A stretch of 64,000 nt of DNA from Psychrobacillus soli (lineage in GTDB: Bacteria > Bacillota > Bacilli > Bacillales_A > Planococcaceae). The stretch is taken from NCBI RefSeq assembly GCF_006861775.1, contig NZ_VDGG01000012.1:168-64167 (forward strand), read 5' to 3'. A model generated the notes under the pieces. That model did no database searches. It was not told the origin of the DNA and saw nothing but the letters and a program-made list of their open reading frames with translations. Shown in pieces: positions 46,410 through 54,760 of this stretch. A program made the translations under genes and the position numbers. The number at the start of each line of letters is the position of its first letter. Position 1 is the first letter of the stretch.

Positions 46410-47171
46410 TCAAACAAACACATGAATATCATGCTTCTCATACTTTTCAAGTACCGGCTGACTAATATTTGAGTCAGTAATGATGCCATCTACACTTTTC
46501 AAGTCTCCGATTTTAAGCATTGCCACAGAGTCAAATTTTGTATGATCTGCTACGACGAACACTTTTCTAGCATTCCGATACATTGCCATTTTTACCTCGT
46601 ATTCGCCATCCCCATAATCAGTTAATCCTTTTTCTAAAGAAATTCCACTCACACTCATGAAAAAAGTATCGATATTAAACTTTTCGATATAAGAAACGCA
46701 AGAACCTCCTACGATACATAGCTCAGAATTCCTAATTTTCCCACTTGGTAAATACACATTAAAATTTGGATTTTCACATAAAATCGTTGCAATAATAATA
46801 GAGTTTGTAATGATCGACAAAGAGTGGAAGCTTTGTACAAGCTCCTTGGCGATTTCTGTATTCGTTGTACTGACATCTAATGCTACGAAGTTTCCTTCTT
46901 TTACAAATTGTACAGCGTGGCTAGCAATCAGTTTTTTCTCTTCGATATTGACAGCTTCTCGAATAGTGAAATTCGTTTCTTCTATAATAGTATGTTTTAA
47001 AATGGCACCCCCGTGGACTCGTTCGATTTCTCCTAACTGTTCTAAATGCTCCAAATCACGTCTAATTGTTTCCTGGGTCACATCTAGCAAACTACTTAAA
47101 TACACTACTTTTACTGATTTCTTTTCATTTAAATAATTTAATATGTGTTGATAGCGCTCGTTTTTCAACAT
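46410..47171 (-). CDS. DeoR family regulator of the ABC/PHP/HAD operon
   Basis: 253-residue regulator. The N-terminal DeoR helix-turn-helix contains VVYLSSLLDVTQETIRRDLE (about residues 22-41) followed by LGEIERVHGGA. The C-terminal sugar-phosphate-isomerase-like sensor has ALDVSTTNTEIAKEL and FVVADHTKFD. DeoR sensors bind phosphorylated sugars. Divergent from the uptake operon, so it most likely controls it through the repeats in between. Confidence 0.92.
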   Translation of the reverse strand: MLKNERYQHILNYLNEKKSVKVVYLSSLLDVTQETIRRDLEHLEQLGEIERVHGGAILKHTIIEETNFTIREAVNIEEKKLIASHAVQFVKEGNFVALDVSTTNTEIAKELVQSFHSLSIITNSIIIATILCENPNFNVYLPSGKIRNSELCIVGGSCVSYIEKFNIDTFFMSVSGISLEKGLTDYGDGEYEVKMAMYRNARKVFVVADHTKFDSVAMLKIGDLKSVDGIITDSNISQPVLEKYEKHDIHVFV

Positions 47172-47231
47172 ATAATCCCTCGATTCTTCTAAAGCAATTA
47201 TCTATTACTATAAACAAATATCAAATAAATA

Positions 47232-47358
47232 AAAAGAATAAACAACAAATCAAATGATTATTTACACTATATTTACAATAAATCTTTAATTGTATTTACA
47301 ATTGTTCTGTATTATTTGATTTGAGAGATGAAAACGAAGAAAAACAAAAGAATAAACA
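47232..47358. promoter_or_regulatory. Repeat-rich operator region between deoR and ABC operon
   Basis: TATTTACA occurs three times in the same orientation at 47259, 47270 and 47293 (spacings 11 and 23 bp, about one and two helical turns). A 14-mer AAAAGAATAAACAA brackets the region at about 47232 and 47345. DeoR proteins bind phased direct repeats of this kind. Confidence 0.5.
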
Positions 47359-47387
47359 AATAAATTCAAAAGCAGGTGCGAGCAATT

Positions 47388-48476
47388 GTGAAGAAAATTT
47401 CATTGAAAAATATCACTAAGCAATATGATACCAATCAAGAAAAGATTCTAGAAAACTTTAATCTAGATATTTATGATAAGGAATTTATCGTCTTAGTTGG
47501 ACCTTCAGGATGTGGGAAATCAACCACTTTACGAATGATTGCCGGATTAGAAAGCATCACTTCCGGAGAACTATCGATCAATGAGCAAGTGATGAATGAT
47601 GTACCTTCTAAGGATCGCGGCATTGCAATGGTATTTCAAAACTACGCACTTTTCCCGCATTTAACGGTGTTTGATAATATTGCATTCGGTTTGAAAATTA
47701 GAAAAGAAGATAAAAAAGTCATAAAGGAAAGAGTAGAGGAGACGGCTGCGAAGCTAGGGCTCACAAATTATTTAAAACGAAAACCTAAAGATTTATCTGG
47801 AGGACAAAGACAGCGTGTTGCCTTAGGAAGAGCGATCGTGCGTAATACGAATATTTTCTTAATGGATGAGCCGCTATCAAATTTAGATGCAAAGCTTCGT
47901 ATTCAAATGCGAGAGGAGATTATTCAACTACATAACCAATTAGGTACAACAACTGTTTACGTAACGCATGATCAAACGGAAGCAATGACGATGGCGTCTC
48001 GCATTGTTGTACTAAAAGATGGAGCAATTCAACAAGTTGGAACGCCACATGAAGTATATATGCATCCTGCCAATATGTTTGTAGCGAGTTTTATAGGTTC
48101 ACCAACTATAAACTTTTTAACAGTTAAAGTAACTTCTCACGCATTAAAGATAGATGAGCAGAAAATTGTCGAAATGCCACTTGATAACAGTACGCCAAAT
48201 GAAATTATTATTGGTGTTCGACCGGAGGATATCGAACTTGTGAGTGAACCAGATGCGATTAAATTGACTATTCATCGTGTAGAAATGATGGGAGCAGATA
48301 AATATGTGTACGGAGAAATAATGGGGCAAAAGTTGACAGTTCGTGTGCATAACGAATTGGATATTCAATCCAAGCAACATTTGCACATTAAACTAAACCC
48401 TCGAAAAGTACATCTGTTTGAAAAAGAAACAGGTAAGGCTATCGAAACGTTTGTTAAAGATACGGTGGTGGTATAA
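47388..48476 (+). CDS. ABC transporter ATP-binding protein (UgpC/MalK type)
   Basis: 362-residue sugar-type ATPase. Walker A GPSGCGKSTT is near residue 38, signature DLSGGQRQRVALGRAI near 131, Walker B FLMDEPLSNLDAKLR near 154, and a C-terminal TOBE/MalK regulatory domain (about 235-362, IIGVRPEDIEL). It energises the two permeases downstream. GTG 47388 has AGGTG nine bases upstream; GTG 47376 overlaps it and was rejected. Confidence 0.93.
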   Translation: MKKISLKNITKQYDTNQEKILENFNLDIYDKEFIVLVGPSGCGKSTTLRMIAGLESITSGELSINEQVMNDVPSKDRGIAMVFQNYALFPHLTVFDNIAFGLKIRKEDKKVIKERVEETAAKLGLTNYLKRKPKDLSGGQRQRVALGRAIVRNTNIFLMDEPLSNLDAKLRIQMREEIIQLHNQLGTTTVYVTHDQTEAMTMASRIVVLKDGAIQQVGTPHEVYMHPANMFVASFIGSPTINFLTVKVTSHALKIDEQKIVEMPLDNSTPNEIIIGVRPEDIELVSEPDAIKLTIHRVEMMGADKYVYGEIMGQKLTVRVHNELDIQSKQHLHIKLNPRKVHLFEKETGKAIETFVKDTVVV

Positions 48477-48478
48477 CG

Positions 48479-49351
48479 GTGGACCGTTTAAAAGGTTATG
48501 GCAAAATACTTTTCTTTGTAGGGATTCCGTTAGTTCCATTACTTGCATTTTGGTTCATCCCGATGTTCGTATCTCTTTGGTTAAGTACAACTGACTGGGA
48601 TTATATTAGCCCTGAGTTTAATCACGTTATGCTAGAAAACTATCAAACGATATTAACGAGCGGAAATTTCTATGCCGCATTAAAAAACACTGCATTCTTC
48701 AGTGTCATGACAGTGATCCCGACGATTATTTTCGGTCTTGTATTTGCAGCTTTACTGAAAAAAGTGATGAAAGGATCCACTCTATTTAAGTCATTGTTAT
48801 TCTCGCCGTGGATTACACCAATGGTTGCGATGTCGATTGTGTGGACGTGGATTTTTCAGCCGGATGTTGGTTTATTGAACCAAATACTTGGTTGGTTTCA
48901 TTTGCCTCAGCCCTCTTGGTTAACTGATTCGAATACGGCTATGTGGGCAATTATTATCGTCACTATTTGGAAGAATGCTGGATGGGCAATGCTTTTCTAT
49001 GCAGATGCATTGTCTAAAATTCCGAATGAACTGTATGAAGTAGGGAAAATGGAAGGAACTTCATGGTGGCAAAATAGTAAGTATATAACCATTCCTTTAG
49101 TTTCGCCTACGACTTTATTTTTAGTTATTATTTCGCTTATTGACGCGATACAAGCTTACGATCAAATTCAAGTGATGACACAAGGTGGTCCAGCAGGTAG
49201 TACGAGAACGCTGTTGTACTTGTATTACCAAATGGCATTTGAGCAGTTTAATATGGGACAGGCTACAGCCTTATCCACCATTATCGTTATATTAACTGGT
49301 GTACTTGCTTTTTTACTGTTCTATACGTCGAAAAAATGGGTTCATTATTAA
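48479..49351 (+). CDS. ABC transporter permease (UgpA/MalF type)
   Basis: 290-residue permease with six hydrophobic helices and the inner-membrane EAA loop in YEVGKMEGTSWWQNSKYITI followed by PL. It pairs with the next gene as the transmembrane dimer of a sugar or glycerol-phosphate uptake system. GTG start 2 bp after the ATPase stop, translationally coupled. Confidence 0.92.
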   Translation: MDRLKGYGKILFFVGIPLVPLLAFWFIPMFVSLWLSTTDWDYISPEFNHVMLENYQTILTSGNFYAALKNTAFFSVMTVIPTIIFGLVFAALLKKVMKGSTLFKSLLFSPWITPMVAMSIVWTWIFQPDVGLLNQILGWFHLPQPSWLTDSNTAMWAIIIVTIWKNAGWAMLFYADALSKIPNELYEVGKMEGTSWWQNSKYITIPLVSPTTLFLVIISLIDAIQAYDQIQVMTQGGPAGSTRTLLYLYYQMAFEQFNMGQATALSTIIVILTGVLAFLLFYTSKKWVHY

Positions 49352-49365
49352 AGGGGGCGAAGGGT

Positions 49366-50205
49366 ATGCAACAAACTTTTAATAGATCCAAATCGGTATT
49401 TCGGTATGCCTTCCTCATTGTTTTCAGCTTAATGATGGTATTTCCACTTATATGGATGATATTAAGTTCGTTAAAAACGACGGAAGAAATTTTTGCTGTA
49501 CCTATTACGCTTTTCCCGGAAACGCTACAATGGGGTAATTTCTCTGGTGCATTAGAGATGGCACCTTTTTGGTTGTATATGTTCAATAGTGCGTTTACTT
49601 CGATTTGTATCGTTATTCTTCAAGTAGTTTTGTCTAGCATGATTGCTTATGCATTAACGCAGTTGAAGTTTAAAGGAAAGTCGTTATTATTCAACTCTAT
49701 TCTCATCACATATATGCTGCCAGCAGCGGCTACGTATGTTCCGAGTTATATATTGCTCTCTAAAATGGGTTTACTAGATTCATTGACAGGAATTGTTGTT
49801 TCCAACGTCGCAAGTGTCTTTACGATTTTCTTACTGCGGCAAGCTTTTATGCAAGTGCCGAAAGAGATGATTGAGGCGGCTCGTTCAGAAGGTGCAAACG
49901 ACTTTGCAGTTTTAACTAAAGTGATGATCCCAATGTGTAAATCAACTATTTTTATTGCTGGTTTAATAGGGTTTGTATCGATGTATAACAATTACTTATG
50001 GCCATCTTTAATCGTAAAAAGTGAGGATAAGTATTTAATCACTGTTGGGCTTAACCGATTTTTCACAAACGTAGGATCTTTCGCCGATACATGGCCTTTC
50101 ATAATGGCAGCAAATGTTTTAACTGTCGTACCACTTTTACTATTATTTGTACTTCTAAACAAGTGGTTTATAAAAGGTATTAGTGATAGCGGCTTAAAAG
50201 GATAA
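49366..50205 (+). CDS. ABC transporter permease (UgpE/MalG type)
   Basis: 279-residue permease with six helices and the EAA loop EMIEAARSEGANDFAVLTKV followed by MIPM. ATG 49366 follows AAAGGGGGCGAAGGG; the upstream frame has no RBS. Partner of the preceding permease. Confidence 0.92.
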   Translation: MQQTFNRSKSVFRYAFLIVFSLMMVFPLIWMILSSLKTTEEIFAVPITLFPETLQWGNFSGALEMAPFWLYMFNSAFTSICIVILQVVLSSMIAYALTQLKFKGKSLLFNSILITYMLPAAATYVPSYILLSKMGLLDSLTGIVVSNVASVFTIFLLRQAFMQVPKEMIEAARSEGANDFAVLTKVMIPMCKSTIFIAGLIGFVSMYNNYLWPSLIVKSEDKYLITVGLNRFFTNVGSFADTWPFIMAANVLTVVPLLLLFVLLNKWFIKGISDSGLKG

Positions 50206-50227
50206 AAAACAAAAAGGAGTGTTTCAA

Positions 50228-51535
50228 ATGAAGAAGAATCTATTATTTGCTATTATCGTGTCGGCATTATTGATGATATTAGCAGCGTGTTCAAGTAAAA
50301 GCGAGGAAGGCAGTACAGGAACAGCAAGTGAATCATCTGGTCCAACTACCATTGAGTTTTGGTATGGTCTTGGTAGTGAAGCAGATCTAAAAATGAAAGA
50401 AATTATCGATGGGTTTAATAAATCCCAAGATGAAGTAATCGTGAAAGCAGTGCCTCAAGCAAGCTATTCGGAAACATATCAAAAGCTACAAGCAGCAATT
50501 GCAGCGAAGGATGCACCGGGTTTATTCATCACAGGGTCTAGTTCACTTGTAGATTTAGCGAGTAAATCAGCATTAGCACCGTTAAATAAGTATGCAAGTG
50601 AAGATAGCATTTACGATAAAGAAGATTTCTTAGATGTATTTATCGATGCTGCTTATATTGGTGACGAGTTATATGCATTACCAGCTTATGGGTCAACACA
50701 AGTGATGTATTTTAGAAAAGATATTTATGAACAAGCAGGGATGGATCCAAAAGAAGTATTTGCGTCTTGGGAAAACGTAGCAGAAGCATCTAAAAAGTTA
50801 CAAGCACAAGGTGTAGTAGAGTATGGTCATTTACCGATGTGGGGTAGCGGAAACTTAATAGATATCGCTTTGAGTAATGGCGGAGAAATTATTAGTGAAG
50901 ATGGAAAAGAAGTATTAATTGATAGCGATGCATGGGTGGATGCTTGGGAATTTATTCGTAAGCAAATTCACGAAGAAAAAACGATGAAAGTTAACTCTGG
51001 TGGACAGGGCTGGGAATATTGGTATAAAACAATCGACGAAGTATTGGCAGGTAAAGCAGCTGGATACACTGGTTCATCAGGAGATAAAGGTGATCTCGAC
51101 TTTACGGTTATTGACTCCATCCCACAACCAGGTTTAAACGGTAATGCAGCAGCCCCTACCGTAGGTGCATTGTTTATGGCTGTTCCAGCGGTTAATAGCG
51201 ATGAAGAAATTGCAGCGGCATATAAATTTATGAGCTATTTCTCGAGTAGCGAAGTGAATGTGGATTGGGCTGAACATATTGGGTATATTCCAGTTCGTGA
51301 ATCTGCAATGGAAGTACCTGAATATGCAGCGTTTATCGAGGAAAACCCTTATGCAGGAATACCATATAAACAAGCATTGACTGGTTCACCAGATTTCGTA
51401 GATCCAACTGGCGGTAAAATTGTTGATGCAATCTCCATTGCAGCAGACAAAGTAGAACTTCAAAATGTTTCCGTAGAAGAAGCATTAAAAGAAGCGAAGA
51501 AAGTAGCGCAAGAAGCGTTAGATGAACTGAACTAA
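50228..51535 (+). CDS. Extracellular solute-binding lipoprotein (family 1)
   Basis: 435-residue lipoprotein with signal peptide ending in lipobox LAAC (about residues 21-24), then a serine/glycine/glutamate-rich linker and a type I binding fold (STIEFWYG-like TTIEFWYGLGSEADLKMKEI and ALPAYGSTQVMYFRKDIYEQ). It captures the ligand outside the membrane for the two permeases. Resembles UgpB-type glycerol-3-phosphate binders, but no ligand residues can be assigned. RBS AAAGGAGTG. Confidence 0.92.
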   Translation: MKKNLLFAIIVSALLMILAACSSKSEEGSTGTASESSGPTTIEFWYGLGSEADLKMKEIIDGFNKSQDEVIVKAVPQASYSETYQKLQAAIAAKDAPGLFITGSSSLVDLASKSALAPLNKYASEDSIYDKEDFLDVFIDAAYIGDELYALPAYGSTQVMYFRKDIYEQAGMDPKEVFASWENVAEASKKLQAQGVVEYGHLPMWGSGNLIDIALSNGGEIISEDGKEVLIDSDAWVDAWEFIRKQIHEEKTMKVNSGGQGWEYWYKTIDEVLAGKAAGYTGSSGDKGDLDFTVIDSIPQPGLNGNAAAPTVGALFMAVPAVNSDEEIAAAYKFMSYFSSSEVNVDWAEHIGYIPVRESAMEVPEYAAFIEENPYAGIPYKQALTGSPDFVDPTGGKIVDAISIAADKVELQNVSVEEALKEAKKVAQEALDELN

Positions 51536-51556
51536 AAAATAGGGCAGGGTGAGTGC

Positions 51557-52975
51557 ATGATACAAAATACGATCAAGCTGGAACTAATGGATGATACAAG
51601 CGAAAGAGTGATTCATAATACATTTACATTCGATGTTTCAGAGAATATACAATCTATCGGTCTACAACTATATCATCGAGAAAGTATTTGGGGCACTTAT
51701 TTAGTATACGATCCGACCGGGCAATTACGCGCACAATATGTTACAGGTAAAACACCACAACCAATTGTTATTCATGAACAAATGGAAGGGACAAGTCCTT
51801 ATACAACGGCCGGATCTATTTCAGTAGGTACATGGACAATCGAAGTAATTGCTACTGTTGCTAATAAGGAAAATATAGAAAAACCTTTTATAGAGGTGCA
51901 ATTCGATACGGAAAGAACAGATCGATCGACAAATGAGTTGTATTGGAATGAAATGGCTGGTAATCCAGAGCGAATCGTACAGAACGAGGCTAGATGGTAC
52001 AAAGGTGATTTTCATACGCATACCATTTATTCGGACGGTCAAATGACGAGAGAAGAAAATATGGCAAGTGCGAAAAACCAACAATTAGATTTCTTTGTTG
52101 CGACCGATCACAATATCGTGCCAACTTCTTGGGTAAATGATACATCAGTGCTGGTATTACCGGGGATAGAAGTAACTGCACCATTAGGGCATTTCAATAT
52201 TTTGAATACAAATTGTTCCCCGTTCGAGGATTGTCATCTAGGGGATATGCTGACAGAACAAGGCATGAATAATATTATTGCTGGGCAATATGGAAACGCG
52301 CTAATTTCGATTAATCATCCATTTTTAACGGAATGGAAATGGCTGTTTAACGATACGCCATTAAATAAAGTAGATACGTTAGAAGTTTGGAATGATCCGA
52401 CGTATGGATACAATCCACAGGCGACGGAATGGGCATTAATTGCTTGGGACATGCTGTTAAAAGACGGTCATCGTATTACCGGAATTGGTGGTTCAGATTC
52501 ACATTTGAAACCTGAAGAACGCTATGAAGGTAGTGAAGAAGCTTCTCTTATCGGTGATCCTGGCACATTCGTATACTGTGAAGGGCTGTCTGTTACGAAT
52601 CTTATAACAGCAGTGAAACAGGGACATGTTGTCGTTTCAAGAGGTGAAAAAATTAGCTGCCAACTGGAACAATTCATAGCTGGCGATCAATGTGATAGGT
52701 CGACAGGTGAAATAAAAGTAAGTATCGATACAAATGAAGCCATTGAAATAGAATGGGTTGTGGATGGTGAGGTTGTATCGAAAATAATGGATAATCACGC
52801 GAGCTATCTATTCAATTGGAGCGACGATGCTTACCATTATATTCGAGTGAATGTACGAAGAGCAGACGGTACACTTTATGGGTTTACAAATCCAATTTAC
52901 TTTAACGATAAGAACCCATCCCTTCATACATGGGGACAACTTCTAGAGCTTATGAAGGAGCATGTGCATGATTAA
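51557..52975 (+). CDS. PHP domain hydrolase (CehA/McbA family)
   Basis: 472-residue protein. An N-terminal beta-rich domain (about residues 1-145) precedes a PHP-type metal-dependent phosphoesterase domain. Metal ligands are visible in GDFHTHTIYSDGQ (H153, H155), FFVATDHN, GIEVTAP and ISINHPF, with GGSDSH further on. Such enzymes cleave phosphoesters or carbamates. No signal peptide, so cytosolic. It sits between the binding protein and a HAD phosphatase, suggesting it processes the imported compound. RBS AGGGTGAG. Confidence 0.85.
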   Translation: MIQNTIKLELMDDTSERVIHNTFTFDVSENIQSIGLQLYHRESIWGTYLVYDPTGQLRAQYVTGKTPQPIVIHEQMEGTSPYTTAGSISVGTWTIEVIATVANKENIEKPFIEVQFDTERTDRSTNELYWNEMAGNPERIVQNEARWYKGDFHTHTIYSDGQMTREENMASAKNQQLDFFVATDHNIVPTSWVNDTSVLVLPGIEVTAPLGHFNILNTNCSPFEDCHLGDMLTEQGMNNIIAGQYGNALISINHPFLTEWKWLFNDTPLNKVDTLEVWNDPTYGYNPQATEWALIAWDMLLKDGHRITGIGGSDSHLKPEERYEGSEEASLIGDPGTFVYCEGLSVTNLITAVKQGHVVVSRGEKISCQLEQFIAGDQCDRSTGEIKVSIDTNEAIEIEWVVDGEVVSKIMDNHASYLFNWSDDAYHYIRVNVRRADGTLYGFTNPIYFNDKNPSLHTWGQLLELMKEHVHD

Positions 52976-53678
52976 AGGTATTTTGTTTGATAAAGATGGG
53001 ACATTAATCGAGTTCAATAGCTTATGGATTGAGTCCACTTACGAATTTTTAGAAAGTATTACCCGAATTCATAACCAGGAAGAAAAATTAGAGGAACTTG
53101 CCTACAAAGTAGGATTAGAAGGCAAAACAGTTCGCGAAGACAGCGCGCTTGCTGGAAAAACATCAGTCGATTTAGCGGAAATTATTAGTGATATGTTAAA
53201 GGTAGATTGTGAAGAAATCTTAAAAGAATTGGATCGCTTTTACTATGAGAAGGTAAAAGAAAAACCTGAAAACATCAAACCTGTTTGTGATTTACAACAG
53301 CTATTTGCGCAGTTAAAATCAAACGGCTTAAAAATTGGTATTGTGACTGCTGATAACTATGATGTGACAAAATTTATTCTCGACATGCTTAAGCTAACGG
53401 AGCAAGTGGATTTTATTGCGACGGCTGATCTATATGATAAAAAACCAAATATAGAAGCACTGCAAGTGTTTTGTGACGAACAAAATTTGCAACTAGATGA
53501 AGTGATTCATATTGGAGATACATCGATTGACATGGAATTTTCCAAGCATTGTTGTTATGGAGTTGGTGTCCTCACAGGCATAGGCACGAAACCAGCATTA
53601 TTAAAATATACTCCCTATGTGTTGAATAATGTTGCGGAATTAATTAATCAAGACGGAGAGTTATCACTTCCGGCTTGA
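52968..53678 (+). CDS. HAD-superfamily phosphatase
   Basis: 236-residue HAD hydrolase of the phosphoglycolate-phosphatase type. Motif I FDKDGTLIEF, motif II GIVTADN, motif III lysine in DKKPN, motif IV HIGDTSIDMEF are all present. It removes phosphate from a small molecule. ATG 52968 follows AAGGAG inside the PHP gene; the genes overlap by 8 bp. Last gene of the operon, before a perfect terminator. Confidence 0.9.
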   Translation: MIKGILFDKDGTLIEFNSLWIESTYEFLESITRIHNQEEKLEELAYKVGLEGKTVREDSALAGKTSVDLAEIISDMLKVDCEEILKELDRFYYEKVKEKPENIKPVCDLQQLFAQLKSNGLKIGIVTADNYDVTKFILDMLKLTEQVDFIATADLYDKKPNIEALQVFCDEQNLQLDEVIHIGDTSIDMEFSKHCCYGVGVLTGIGTKPALLKYTPYVLNNVAELINQDGELSLPA

Positions 53679-53682
53679 ATGA

Positions 53683-53718
53683 AAGCTGTTAAACCTAGCT
53701 AGGTTTAACAGCTTTTTA
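53683..53718 (+). terminator. ABC/PHP/HAD operon terminator
   Basis: Perfect 15-bp stem AAAGCTGTTAAACCT / AGGTTTAACAGCTTT with T tail, right after the HAD stop. Confidence 0.93.
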
Positions 53719-53862
53719 TGTTCTTTTGTGTCACACAAAGTTAGAAGCGATTCAAAATAGTGGTGACTGAGTTGCTGTGCGTAAATCAAGGGACACTTAT
53801 CTTTTTTGTCTATGGAATATGCTATAAACAATAGAAGATAAGGAGAGTCGTATAGTGAGGTT

Positions 53863-54297
53863 ATGAAGCGTCGCAGGTCTCGACAGCAGGATGGTAACGA
53901 TACATCCGTCTATGTTATGGGAGCGGTAAGGCAAAAACAAAAGTTGAACCAACATGAAAATAAAAAGGAAAAAGAAACTTACCAACAGATAGGTGTTGGA
54001 AAATATTTCCGTCAATCCAGTCGTTACATTTTGAATTATCGATTACTCGGCTATCAGTTTTTTCAGCCTTATTATGATAAAAGCTATGATGAAATTAACC
54101 TTCCACCGTCCTGATTTAATACACCAGAAAATATGATCCTCAATTATTTCAGCATTTTACGGGAAGCTGAAAACCTAACAAGCCAACTTACTGGAGGTTG
54201 CGGTACAGTCGGAGAGGCTAGGATCCAGGTTTTAACCTTATTCTTACAGTTGAAGGAGGGCGAAGGACAGACAAACGCCATAAGATTATCGAAAAAA
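53863..54297 (+). pseudogene. Unknown gene with an in-frame TGA
   Basis: A basic, Gln/Lys-rich start (MKRRRSRQQDGNDTSVYVMG) leads to QIGVGKYFRQSSRYILNYRL and YYDKSYDEINLPPS. A TGA (54112-54114) follows, and the same frame continues FNTPENMILNYFSILREAEN, then LTSQLTGGCGTVGEARIQ. A TGG Trp codon would make it continuous. No start RBS is convincing and no family recognised. The 3' end blurs near the hairpin at 54298. Decayed gene is the likely explanation. Confidence 0.5.
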
Positions 54298-54335
54298 GAG
54301 AGGTTGGTCGTGACGTCAGTCATGACCAGCCTCTC
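54298..54335. other. Strong 17-bp hairpin
   Basis: GAGAGGTTGGTCGTGAC / GTCATGACCAGCCTCTC with loop GTCA; two G·U pairs, no T tract. Could be a structured RNA, a terminator without tail, or a protein-binding palindrome. It overlaps the distal part of a relic ORF. Confidence 0.55.
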
Positions 54336-54760
54336 TCCGAAATCACTCGGTAATGATATAGCATCAAGTTTGTCCAAAGCCCTCCGAAAATGATGGAAAC
54401 AGGTTTTGAACTTAAATGGCGCTTAAGCTTTTCTTATAATAATTTTTGTTCAGGTGATTTTATAAGCGTAGCTGTTTCTATTATTGGAATCTCTCCATTC
54501 ATGCGTTCTCCTGATATTTCCTCAAGAATCGTGTGAAAGTTATACAAATGCTACTTCATGAGTCCCCTTTCTCCGAAGTTTTCCCCAACTTACTCACAAA
54601 TTATTATTCTGGACTATTTATCCACTCAGTTGTCGAAAAAAATCACATAACTTATACACTGCTTATCCCCAATTCATGTATAACTATAGCGTAATGTTTA
54701 TCCTCATCATTTAAGGGAAATTACTTGATAAGCAAATGCTAAAAGGAGAGGGTATGTTTT
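54336..54760. other. Gene-poor stretch before pyruvate-oxidase-like gene
   Basis: About 425 bp without ORFs of interest. The right half carries the DnaA-box-like cluster (separate entry) and the RBS AAAAGGAGAGGG of the next gene. Confidence 0.6.
54540..54706 (+). promoter_or_regulatory. Cluster of DnaA-box-like 9-mers
   Basis: Same-orientation matches to TTATCCACA: TTATCCACT (54618), TTATACACT (54652), TTATCCCCA (54663), TTATCCTCA (54698), plus TTATACAAA (54540). Start spacings 34, 11 and 35 bp suggest helical phasing. It resembles chromosomal DnaA-box clusters that bind DnaA outside oriC. No dnaA or rep gene is nearby. Confidence 0.45.

Noticed and set aside
54540-54706. A chromosomal or plasmid replication origin
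   Set aside because: DnaA-box-like sites exist, but no dnaA/dnaN, rep gene or clear unwinding region is next to them.
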